DNA of 27,732 nucleotides, from positions 1 to 27,732 of the forward strand of contig JAYFPY010000018.1 in the NCBI GenBank assembly GCA_034927505.1. Reading direction: 5' to 3'. The stretch comes from RUG100 sp034927505 (GTDB lineage Bacteria; Bacillota; Clostridia; Peptostreptococcales; Anaerovoracaceae). The notes under the pieces were generated by a model, which did no database searches, was not told the DNA's origin, and saw only the letters and a list, made by a program, of their open reading frames with translations. Of the stretch, positions 7,227 to 14,581 are shown one piece after another. Position numbers and translations under genes: made by a program. Each line of letters opens with the position of its first letter. Within the stretch, counting starts at the first letter, position 1.

Positions 7227-7820
7227 CTATATGTTCTTCAACGCAGTTTTTATATATTCTTCGGTGGATAGACCTTCCTCGGCCCCGAGCAAAGCTCCCG
7301 CCGCCTCGCTCCTTGAGTATCCCAGTGCGATCAGTCCGTCTACAGCCTGTCCCTTTTCGCTCTGATCTCCTCCCGGCTCTGCTATATCTCCGGCCTCGAT
7401 ACCGTCTTTCGGCCGGATCTCATCCAGTTTGTCTTTCAGATCCAGCACTATACGCTGGGCCGTTTTTTTGCCGACGCCGTTGGCTCTGGTCAGCATTGCA
7501 GTATCTTCGAATACAATGGCTTTTTTCAGTCCGGAGGGCGGCATGGAAGACAGGATCGCCAAAGCTGCCTTGGCTCCCACTCCGTTTACCGTAATAAGTT
7601 TATTGAACAGTTCAAGCCCGGCACTGTCGTCAAATCCGTAAAGGCTCATATCGTCTTCCCGCACAGTCGTTGCAGTGTATGCAGTCAGTTCCTCACCTAT
7701 ATCGGCAAGATAAAATCTGCTGTTGGAAGGCGTATTTATTTCAAATCCGATGCCTCCGGTCTCCAGTACGATGCCTGTTTCCAGTTTCATGGTCAGCTTT
7801 CCTTTTATATAATGGATCAT
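7227..7820 (-). CDS. ruvA: Holliday junction DNA helicase subunit RuvA
   Basis: 197 aa, normal family size. It begins MIHYIKGKLTM (OB-fold), followed by helix-hairpin-helix DNA binding segments around ELFNKLITVNGVGAKAALAIL and MLTRANGVGKKTAQRIVLDLKDKL, then a linker and the C-terminal three-helix domain that contacts RuvB (GLIALGYSRSEAAGALL). It starts on the base next to the ruvC stop (TAA then ATG), so translation is probably coupled. Confidence 0.96.
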   Translation of the reverse strand: MIHYIKGKLTMKLETGIVLETGGIGFEINTPSNSRFYLADIGEELTAYTATTVREDDMSLYGFDDSAGLELFNKLITVNGVGAKAALAILSSMPPSGLKKAIVFEDTAMLTRANGVGKKTAQRIVLDLKDKLDEIRPKDGIEAGDIAEPGGDQSEKGQAVDGLIALGYSRSEAAGALLGAEEGLSTEEYIKTALKNI

Positions 7821-8318
7821 TTATCTTCCCCTCCTGATTCTGTCCGATGAACCTGCAGAATGTCCGTGACATACTGCAGCTGCCAGAGCATCTGCGGTAT
7901 CGTCCGGTTTAGGCACTTCTTCAAGATGCAGTATAGCCTTTACCATGGTCTGGACCTGTTTTTTATCGGCTCGTCCGTACCCTACCAGCGCCTGTTTTAT
8001 CTGCAGCGGCGTGTATTCTCCTATTTCAAGATCCTTATTGGCACAGGCCAGCACCGCAACACCTCTTGCCTGTCCTACATTTATAGCCGTTTTTGCATTG
8101 TTGTTAAAAAAGAGTTCTTCGATCCCGGCAACATCCGGGTGATGTTCATCTATTATTTCGATAAGCGAAGAATACAGGTGTTTCAGTCTGTCCGGCATCT
8201 TTTCGCCTGCCTCTGTCGTTACAGCACCATAATCCACCACCTGAAAATGATTCCCTTTCATATCAACTATTCCCCACCCCAGGATAGCATATCCCGGATC
8301 TATGCCTAAAATTCTCAT
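7821..8318 (-). CDS. ruvC: Crossover junction endodeoxyribonuclease RuvC
   Basis: 165 aa. RNase H-like fold starting MRILGIDPGYAILGWG, with the acidic metal ligands Asp7, Glu67 (AGIEELFFNN), Asp140 and Asp143 (KPDDTADALAAAVCH). RuvC resolves Holliday junctions. An upstream in-frame ATG (8390) would run through the promoter; the ATG at 8318 has AGGAG eight bases before it and begins at the conserved N-terminus. It is the first gene of the ruvCAB-queA-tgt-rlmD run. Confidence 0.96.
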   Translation of the reverse strand: MRILGIDPGYAILGWGIVDMKGNHFQVVDYGAVTTEAGEKMPDRLKHLYSSLIEIIDEHHPDVAGIEELFFNNNAKTAINVGQARGVAVLACANKDLEIGEYTPLQIKQALVGYGRADKKQVQTMVKAILHLEEVPKPDDTADALAAAVCHGHSAGSSDRIRRGR

Positions 8319-8341
8319 CGATGCTCCTTGCTGTATTTTGT

Positions 8342-8353
8342 GAACATGTGTTC
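8342..8353. promoter_or_regulatory. LexA (SOS) operator at the ruvC promoter
   Basis: GAACATGTGTTC matches the Gram-positive LexA/DinR core GAAC-N4-GTTC, including R-N-R-Y in the centre (ATGT). It lies just downstream of the -10 box, over the expected transcription start of ruvC, where LexA would block the promoter. ruvAB genes are known SOS targets in Bacillus. Confidence 0.75.
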
Positions 8354-8361
8354 TCATATAA

Positions 8362-8390
8362 AATATACCACAATAACAGAGATAAGGCAA
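8362..8390 (-). promoter_or_regulatory. Sigma-A promoter of the ruvC operon
   Basis: On the minus strand TTGCCT (8385-8390) and TATATT (8362-8367) are 17 bases apart. The ruvC start is 44 bases downstream of the -10 box. Confidence 0.65.
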
Positions 8391-8411
8391 CTTTAATCAG
8401 CAATAAATATA

Positions 8412-8441
8412 TTGAATTATTACACATAGAAATGTTATAAT
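8412..8441 (+). promoter_or_regulatory. Sigma-A promoter of argR-recN
   Basis: TTGAAT (8412-8417), 18-base spacer, TATAAT (8436-8441). An imperfect ARG-box-like inverted repeat (CAATA-AATA-TATTG, 8401-8414) touches the -35 box and could allow ArgR to control itself; this last point is weak. Confidence 0.65.
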
Positions 8442-8478
8442 TATAAGAAATCGATTTACCCCTGAAAGGAGCACAAAT

Positions 8479-8925
8479 ATGCGATACTCCAGGCAGAACA
8501 AGGTACTGGAACTGATCAGTGAATTTGAGATAGAAACACAGGAAAAACTGTGCCAGCTGCTGAAAGATGCAGGCTACGATGTGACTCAGGCGACCGTATC
8601 CCGCGATATCAAAGAACTGCAGCTTATCAAAACACTCTCAGGCTCAGGCAAATATAAATACTCTCAGAGTACAGGCGACGGTCCTATTACCGACAGGTTT
8701 GTAAAGATATTCAAAGAAACCATAAAATCAGCCATTCCTGCCGAAAACATCATTGTTGTGAAGACTTTGTCCGGATGCGCAAATGCGGCAGCCGAGGCGA
8801 TCGATTCTCTCAATTTTCCCCATGTGGCGGGAACAGTTGCCGGAGACAACACTATACTGCTGGTTGCAGATACCAAAGGTGATGTCCCTGAATTAATGGA
8901 AAATATACAAGAATTACTTAAATAA
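8479..8925 (+). CDS. argR: Arginine repressor ArgR/AhrC
   Basis: 148 aa, the standard size. The N-terminal winged helix contains the recognition helix TQATVSRDIKELQLIK (from residue 36). The C-terminal oligomerisation and arginine-binding domain has GTVAGDNTILLV (residues 118-129); the usual pair of aspartates is D-N here, which still occurs in the family. It senses arginine and controls arginine synthesis and breakdown. RBS AAAGGAG lies before ATG. recN follows after 14 bases; this pairing is common in Firmicutes. Confidence 0.93.
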   Translation: MRYSRQNKVLELISEFEIETQEKLCQLLKDAGYDVTQATVSRDIKELQLIKTLSGSGKYKYSQSTGDGPITDRFVKIFKETIKSAIPAENIIVVKTLSGCANAAAEAIDSLNFPHVAGTVAGDNTILLVADTKGDVPELMENIQELLK

Positions 8926-8939
8926 CAACGAGGTTAAAA

Positions 8940-10559
8940 ATGATAAGTCATATCAGCATTGAAGATTTTGCTACTATAGAAAACATGGATGTGGATTTCC
9001 ACAAAGGTCTGAATATAATCACCGGTGAGACCGGCGCAGGCAAATCAGTTTTTCTTACCGCTTTGAGTCTTGCTCTGGGCAGCCGCGCAGACAATTCGCT
9101 GATCCGCACCGGATCGGACAGAGCTCTGGTACAGATGATAGCTGGATATCAGCACCGTGAAATAATAATATCCCGGGAGATATCTGCCGGCGGAAAGAAT
9201 ATATGCAAGATCGACGGCGAGATCGTGCCGCTTGCCAAACTGGCTTCTCTGTGCATGGAGATAGCCGATATCCACGGGCAGTACGACAATCAGTATCTTC
9301 TGGATCCTGCAAATCACATAACGTTGGTGGATCAGTATGAAAAGACATCGATCGTTCCTACGCGCAGAAAGGTGGCGGAGCTGTATGATGAATTCATTGC
9401 CGTCGGTAAAAAGCTTGCCGCACTGGAGGAACAGGTCGTAGACAACGACAATAAAAAGGATTTTCTTTCCTTCCAGATAAAAGAAATCGAGCAGGCTCAG
9501 CTGCTTGACGGGGAAGATATGAGACTGGAAGAAGATATCGAACTGCTGAAAAACAAAGAAAAAATATATAACGGTCTGAGCATGGCTTATGAAAAAGCAC
9601 GGGGCGAAGACACCAATGCCCTGGATGGGATCGAACTGATCATCGGGGAACTGAAAAACATCAGCACCCTCTCCAAAGAAGCTTCCACCCTTGAAGACGA
9701 GTTCTCCGACATGTACTACAGATTTGAAGATGTTGTCAACAAGCTTCGAGAAACAAGAGACAGGACGATCTTCAATTCAGGCGATCTGGATATTATGATC
9801 GAACGTCTGGATCTGATCGAAGATATGAAAAGGAAATATGACGGAACTATCAGCGAGGTCCTCGATCTGAAGGACAAGCTGGAAAAGCAGTTGAACAGCC
9901 TGACAGGCATCGAATCCGACATTGAATCTGTCATGCTCGAAAAATCCCGCGTAGAGGAAATGTTGAAAGACGAAACGGACCGTCTGTCTTCTCTTCGAAG
10001 AAATTCAGCAGCTACTCTGCAGGGCAAGATACAGGACGCACTGGAACACTTGAATTTCAATGATGTTGAAATATCGATAAATAGCTCTTCCCTGGATCAC
10101 TATACTTCCGACGGAAGAGATAAAATAGAATTCCTCATATCCACAAACTTGGGCGAACCGCTGAAACCTCTGGCAAAGATAGCCAGCGGCGGAGAGCTGT
10201 CCAGGATAATGCTGGCTTTCAAAATGGTCATCGGCGAATACGACGGCATACCGACTATGATATTCGATGAGATCGATTCGGGCATCAGCGGTGAAACGGC
10301 CAGTATAGTTGGAAAAGTAATGTCGGCTATGGGAGAAAATCATCAGGTGATCGCCATTACCCATCTGCCTCAGATCGCGGCGTGCGGAGATCACAATTAC
10401 AGAATAGAAAAATCCACCGATGGATCCGCCACATATACCACGGCCACCCACCTTACCGATGATGAGAAAGTTGCCGAAGTTGCCAAACTTCTGGCAGGCA
10501 TGAATATCTCGGATATAACCATACAAAATGCAAAAGAAATGATCAGCATTTCAAGATAA
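8940..10559 (+). CDS. recN: DNA repair protein RecN
   Basis: 539 aa, slightly shorter than typical (550-575). SMC-like layout: Walker A GETGAGKS (residues 29-36), Q-loop region DIHGQYDNQYLL, a long coiled-coil middle (about 160-350) rich in E, K and L, then the ABC signature ASGGELSRIMLAFK and Walker B TMIFDEIDSGISG, and ITHLPQIAACGD at the end. RecN acts early in double-strand break repair. Unlike the ruv operon, no LexA box was seen before argR-recN. Confidence 0.95.
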   Translation: MISHISIEDFATIENMDVDFHKGLNIITGETGAGKSVFLTALSLALGSRADNSLIRTGSDRALVQMIAGYQHREIIISREISAGGKNICKIDGEIVPLAKLASLCMEIADIHGQYDNQYLLDPANHITLVDQYEKTSIVPTRRKVAELYDEFIAVGKKLAALEEQVVDNDNKKDFLSFQIKEIEQAQLLDGEDMRLEEDIELLKNKEKIYNGLSMAYEKARGEDTNALDGIELIIGELKNISTLSKEASTLEDEFSDMYYRFEDVVNKLRETRDRTIFNSGDLDIMIERLDLIEDMKRKYDGTISEVLDLKDKLEKQLNSLTGIESDIESVMLEKSRVEEMLKDETDRLSSLRRNSAATLQGKIQDALEHLNFNDVEISINSSSLDHYTSDGRDKIEFLISTNLGEPLKPLAKIASGGELSRIMLAFKMVIGEYDGIPTMIFDEIDSGISGETASIVGKVMSAMGENHQVIAITHLPQIAACGDHNYRIEKSTDGSATYTTATHLTDDEKVAEVAKLLAGMNISDITIQNAKEMISISR

Positions 10560-10573
10560 GAACAGATGCTAAA

Positions 10574-10612
10574 ATCCCGGACCGCATGGTCCGGGATCTT
10601 TGATTTTTGATC
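10574..10612. terminator. Bidirectional terminator between recN and ispH-rpsA
   Basis: Ten-base arms ATCCCGGACC (10574-10583) and GGTCCGGGAT (10588-10597) around a GCAT loop. T-rich tracts follow on the plus strand, and TTTT follows on the minus strand, so one hairpin can serve both converging units. Confidence 0.8.
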
Positions 10613-10636
10613 TTTGTTTGTATCTGTCTGACGATA

Positions 10637-12667
10637 CTATTCTTCTGTAGTCTCTTCTGCTGTTTCAGCAGCTTCCTCTACAGGAGCTGTCTCTTCTGCA
10701 GGCTCCTCTACAGGAGCAGTTTCTTCTGCATCAGGGTCCAGCGTCGCCTTTATGGAAAGACTGATTCTCTTTCTGTCTTTGTCAATCTCAAGTATCTTTG
10801 CATTTACTTCATCGCCTACCGCAAGTTCATCGTTGATGTTTGCAACTCTCTTGTGGTTGACTTCCGAAATATGCACCAATCCGTCAAGACCCGGTTCCAG
10901 CTCAACAAAGCATCCGTATTCCTTGACCTGGACTACCTTTCCTTTTACAACATCATCGACATGATATTTCTCATCGATTATCGTCCAAGGTTCAGGCATG
11001 GTCTGTTTCAGACCCAGTGAGATTTTTCCTTTTTCTGCATTCATCGACAGGATCTTTACAGTGATCTTTTCGCCGATGGACAGAGCTTCCTGAGGGTGTT
11101 TGAGTTTTCCCCATGAAATTTCCGAAATATGAAGCAGTCCGTCAATGCCGCCTATGTCTACAAATGCTCCGTAATCTGTAAATCTCATTACGGTACCCTC
11201 AACAATATCGTCGACATGGATATTAGCCCATACTTTTTCAAGAGCCTTCTGTCTTTCTTCGTTGAGATAAGCCTTGTGACTGAATACAGCCTTGCCTCTT
11301 CTCTGATCCACTCTCGATACCTTTACAGTCAGTGTCTGTCCCACAAATTCCGAAGAGTCTTCGACAAATCTGTCTGACAGCTGTGACAGAGGAATGAATC
11401 CCGATACTTCTTTGTATGTTGCTATAACACCGCCGTTGACCTGTCTTACGACGTCAACGTCAATCAGTGTTTTCTCTTCAAGAGCCTTGTTGATCTCTTC
11501 CCAGTGTTCGCCGGCTTCCAGCTTTTTCTTTGATAACAGTATCGTGCCGTCGCCGTCGTCTGTTTTGAGAACCTTAGCCTGGATCTCATCGCCTTCGCTA
11601 TACAGTTCTGTAAGCTTCTGATCTCCTTCCAATGATATTTCGTCCAACGGAATTATTCCGTCTTTTTTGCATCCAAGGTTAACGATGATTTCCTTGTCAT
11701 TGACCTGATGAACCTTCCCTGTGACCAGTTCTCCGCCCTTTGGCAGTCGTAAAGATTTTTCGATGTCTTCCATCAAATCTTCCATAGTCATCGTGTCGTT
11801 TTCAGTGATTTTGTCACTCATGTTTGCAATAACCTCCTTAATTGCGTTTTCGGGTGTTGATGCGCCCGCCGCAACTCCTATTCTATTATATTTTGCAAGC
11901 TCTTTCAATGGTAAATCTTCGATATTTTCAATAAAAAAGCTCTTTTTACAGTATTTTTGCGTTATTTCGAAGAGTTTTTTCGTATTGGAACTTGTTTTGT
12001 CTCCTACTACCAGCATGACATCCGCTTTTTCAGCTGTTTCTTTCGCACCCTGCTGTCTTTCTTCAGTGGCAAGGCAGATAGTATTCCTTATCTGTGCATC
12101 TATGCCGTTGTTGTTTATTACAGAAATGACCCGATCGAATACATCTTTTCTTATGGTAGTCTGAGCGACCACAAGAAATTTTTCCCTGCTGCATTCTTCC
12201 CGGTGGCTTTCAAAGAAAGATCCGGCTTCTTCCTCATCGTTGAAAATGACCGCCGCATTCCCGCACCATCCGTTTATCCCGACGACTTCGGGATGATCTT
12301 TGTCTCCGACTATGATGATGCCCCGGCCCTGTTCATGGGCCTCGCCGGCCAGCTGCTGGATCCTTTTGACGAAAGGACACGTGGCATCGACTACCTCCAG
12401 GTTTCTTTTTTCCGCTTCCCTGTAGAACTCTTTCGGTTCGCCGTGACTGCGCACGATAATAACAGACCCCGGAGAAGCCTCGGCAGGACTGCCGACCAAT
12501 CCTATTCCTTTTTCCAGAAGGCTGTTTTTCACCATCTTATTGTGGATCAGCATACCGCATGTATTTATTTCTTTGTTTTCATTTCCTCCAGCACGCATGG
12601 CTTTGTCGATGGCCTGCTGCACTCCGAAGCAAAATCCGGAATGAGGAGCTCGGATTATTTCTTTCAT
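10637..12667 (-). CDS. ispH: IspH-ribosomal protein S1 fusion
   Basis: 676 aa. Residues 1-282 are 4-hydroxy-3-methylbut-2-enyl diphosphate reductase, the last step of the MEP isoprenoid pathway: the [4Fe-4S] ligands are Cys13, Cys97 and Cys198, with AQTTIRKD and GASTPENAIKEV conserved. Residues from about 313 hold four S1 RNA-binding domains (about 313-383, 400-468, 485-554, 572-641), the last two most canonical (GAFVDIGGIDGLLHISE, GCFVELEPGLDGLVHISE). The tail (642-676) is an acidic E/A/P/T repeat (EETAPVEEPA). This fusion is known in Clostridia. Start ATG overlaps the rarA stop (ATGA) and lacks a strong own site, so coupling is likely. An internal start may release S1 alone. Confidence 0.95.
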   Translation of the reverse strand: MKEIIRAPHSGFCFGVQQAIDKAMRAGGNENKEINTCGMLIHNKMVKNSLLEKGIGLVGSPAEASPGSVIIVRSHGEPKEFYREAEKRNLEVVDATCPFVKRIQQLAGEAHEQGRGIIIVGDKDHPEVVGINGWCGNAAVIFNDEEEAGSFFESHREECSREKFLVVAQTTIRKDVFDRVISVINNNGIDAQIRNTICLATEERQQGAKETAEKADVMLVVGDKTSSNTKKLFEITQKYCKKSFFIENIEDLPLKELAKYNRIGVAAGASTPENAIKEVIANMSDKITENDTMTMEDLMEDIEKSLRLPKGGELVTGKVHQVNDKEIIVNLGCKKDGIIPLDEISLEGDQKLTELYSEGDEIQAKVLKTDDGDGTILLSKKKLEAGEHWEEINKALEEKTLIDVDVVRQVNGGVIATYKEVSGFIPLSQLSDRFVEDSSEFVGQTLTVKVSRVDQRRGKAVFSHKAYLNEERQKALEKVWANIHVDDIVEGTVMRFTDYGAFVDIGGIDGLLHISEISWGKLKHPQEALSIGEKITVKILSMNAEKGKISLGLKQTMPEPWTIIDEKYHVDDVVKGKVVQVKEYGCFVELEPGLDGLVHISEVNHKRVANINDELAVGDEVNAKILEIDKDRKRISLSIKATLDPDAEETAPVEEPAEETAPVEEAAETAEETTEE
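11819..11840 (-). promoter_or_regulatory. Internal ribosome binding site and ATG at the IspH/S1 border
   Basis: Inside the fusion gene the minus strand carries TAAGGAGGT (11832-11840), a perfect match to the 16S rRNA tail, followed about 10 bases later by an in-frame ATG (11819-11821, codon 283). The codons involved encode IKEV at the end of IspH. Initiation here would give a 394-aa protein with all four S1 domains. Confidence 0.5.
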
Positions 12668-13932
12668 TTTTTCTTTTTCAATCCATCCAGATATTTTTTA
12701 AAGCCGGATTCATTTCCATTTTCAGTCGGTTCATAGTAGACCTTTCCGACCAGGCTGTCCGGCAGATACTGTTGACTGACCCAGCCGCCGTAGTCATGAG
12801 GATATTTATAGCCTATGCCCAGGCCCCGGTCCTTTGCGCCGCTGTAATGAGAATCCTTCAGATGATCGGGGACGTCTCCTGTATCCATATTTTTCAGATC
12901 CGCTTTTGCGCCGTAGAGCGCCATGACCGATCTGTTGGACTTAGGCGAAGAAGCCATCAATATGACCGCCTGGGCCAGGTTGATCTCAGCCTCCGGAAAG
13001 CCGACCATCAGTGCGGCCTGGACACAGGATGTCACTATGCTGACCGCATTGGGATAAGCCATCCCCACATCCTCGCTGGCTATGACCATCAGCCTTCTCC
13101 CTATCATCTGTATATCGGCTCCGCCTTCGATGAGACGGGCAAGATAATGTATCGATGCATCCGGATCGGATCCCCTTATGGATTTCTGGAGAGCAGAAAG
13201 CAGATTATATTTATCTTCGCTTTTGTCATAGAAAGAAGTCCGCTGCTGCATGGCTTCGCCTATGAGTTTTTTTGTTATCCCGGCGTCATCATTCAGATTG
13301 CCCGCGACAAAACCGAGAGTATCCAGAGCAATGCGTGCGTCTCCTCCGGCCATGTCCGCCAGCATCTCAACAGCACCATCCTCGAAATCGATATCCATAC
13401 TGCCAAGACCACGGTCTTTATCGCTGACTGCATTGTTTATTACTTTCTCTATATCCTGCTTCGATAATCTTTTGAATTCGTAGATGCTCCTGACTCTGCT
13501 GAGCACAGCATTGTTGACAGCAAAATACGGGTTTTCCGTAGTACTTCCGATAAATCTGAGCACGCCTTCTTCCAAAGCTTTGAGCAATGAATCCTGCTGA
13601 AGTTTGTTCCAGCGATGGAACTCGTCTACATAAACATATGTGGTCTCCTGCTGCAGACCGTAGAATTTGAGTTTGGCGTTTTCGATCAGCTTTTTCAAGT
13701 CCTTGGTTCCGGTGGAACTGGCGTTTATTTCAACAAAACCCGCATCCATTTCTTTGGCAACAATGCGGGCCAGAGTAGTCTTGCCTGTTCCCGACGGCCC
13801 AAAGAAAATGGCTGAATCAAAAGTCTTGTTCTTGATCGCATTCCAGAGCAGAGACCCGGGATATATAAAATGTTCCTGTCCTACGAACTCCTCTAGGGCC
13901 TTAGGTCTCATTCTTGTTGAAAGTGGTATCAT
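12664..13932 (-). CDS. rarA: Replication-associated recombination ATPase RarA/MgsA
   Basis: 422 aa AAA+ clamp-loader-like protein. Walker A FFGPSGTGKTT (residues 44-53), Walker B YVDEFHRWNKLQQD (Asp103, Glu104; DEIHRFNK is more usual), sensor GSTTENPYFAVNNAVLSR with an arginine finger, and the tetramerisation domain with HYSGAKDRGLG and GGWVSQQYLPD near the end. RarA acts at stalled forks. The start overlaps the stop of the DUF308 gene (ATGA), and its own stop overlaps the ispH start, so the three genes form a tightly linked chain. Confidence 0.93.
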   Translation of the reverse strand: MIPLSTRMRPKALEEFVGQEHFIYPGSLLWNAIKNKTFDSAIFFGPSGTGKTTLARIVAKEMDAGFVEINASSTGTKDLKKLIENAKLKFYGLQQETTYVYVDEFHRWNKLQQDSLLKALEEGVLRFIGSTTENPYFAVNNAVLSRVRSIYEFKRLSKQDIEKVINNAVSDKDRGLGSMDIDFEDGAVEMLADMAGGDARIALDTLGFVAGNLNDDAGITKKLIGEAMQQRTSFYDKSEDKYNLLSALQKSIRGSDPDASIHYLARLIEGGADIQMIGRRLMVIASEDVGMAYPNAVSIVTSCVQAALMVGFPEAEINLAQAVILMASSPKSNRSVMALYGAKADLKNMDTGDVPDHLKDSHYSGAKDRGLGIGYKYPHDYGGWVSQQYLPDSLVGKVYYEPTENGNESGFKKYLDGLKKKK

Positions 13933-14459
13933 TTTTTTCCTTTTACGGTGATCCCGGATATCAGCAGCATTATGCCGCCTGCCACCAGGTATATGCCGTT
14001 TATCATTATTACTGCCATCATCGTGGCAAATACATTATATATCATAAATATCCCGAATATCAGATTCACGATCCCGAAAAAAAATGTGGAACCCCACTGC
14101 AGTCCTTCTTTCCTGCGTGCAAGTGATATGGAGAATTCCTGGAAAGCCAATGCAAAAGCAAATATTGCTATGATGATACCCATGATGAATATGGAAGTGC
14201 TCTCATGGACTACTACGAAAACGCCCAGCGCTGCTATGGCAATGCCTGCGATCAGACGTCCGGCGAAATGCCCTGTTTCCTTCCTTGCTGCAACTGCGGC
14301 AAACACCTGTGATATTCCTCCTACCAGAAATATCACTCCGATGAACCAGTCGAACAGTACCGCTGTCGCTCCCGGTTTTGCCATCATGAATACCCCAAGA
14401 AATATCATTACAAGCCCGCCGATGATACCGACGGATCTTATTCCCTTCAATCCTGTCAT
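13929..14459 (-). CDS. DUF308/HdeD-like membrane protein
   Basis: 176 aa, nearly all membrane: about six hydrophobic helices in three similar pairs (VGIIGGLVMIFLGVFMM, WFIGVIFLVGGISQVFA, LIAGIAIAALGVFVVV and so on), the HdeD/DUF308 pattern. In enterobacteria HdeD is linked to acid resistance; the role in Firmicutes is unknown. A longer start at 14513 exists, but ATG at 14459 has GGGGAGG seven bases upstream and is preferred. First gene of the DUF308-rarA-ispH/rpsA unit with its own promoter. Confidence 0.75.
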   Translation of the reverse strand: MTGLKGIRSVGIIGGLVMIFLGVFMMAKPGATAVLFDWFIGVIFLVGGISQVFAAVAARKETGHFAGRLIAGIAIAALGVFVVVHESTSIFIMGIIIAIFAFALAFQEFSISLARRKEGLQWGSTFFFGIVNLIFGIFMIYNVFATMMAVIMINGIYLVAGGIMLLISGITVKGKK

Positions 14460-14501
14460 TTCCAACCTCCCCTTTCGAAATAAAATTAAACTCCTTTGAA
14501 T

Positions 14502-14530
14502 ATTATATATCACCCCATTCTTCTCTGCAA
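14502..14530 (-). promoter_or_regulatory. Sigma-A promoter for DUF308-rarA-ispH/rpsA
   Basis: Minus strand TTGCAG (14525-14530), 17 bases, TATAAT (14502-14507). The -35 box directly abuts the T-run of the terminator of the upstream permease gene. Confidence 0.7.
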
Positions 14531-14562
14531 GAAAAAGGAGAAAACAGATATCTGTTTTCTCC
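14531..14562 (-). terminator. Terminator after the APC permease gene
   Basis: A perfect 26-base palindrome with 13-bp arms (14537-14562; arm GGAGAAAACAGAT) is followed on the minus strand by TTTTTC. It lies 20 bases past the permease stop. Confidence 0.8.
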
Positions 14563-14581
14563 CTGCTGTTGCTGTCATTTT

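Noticed and set aside
6279..7271. 330-aa open frame antisense to ruvB
   Set aside because: It mirrors ruvB codons, has no ribosome binding site and gives a Cys/Ser/Arg-rich sequence without domains.
8401..8414. ARG box for ArgR autoregulation
   Set aside because: Only a 5-bp-arm repeat with poor match to the 18-bp consensus; kept as a remark under the promoter.
12559..13467. 302-aa open frame antisense to rarA
   Set aside because: Shadow of the well-supported rarA gene; composition not protein-like.
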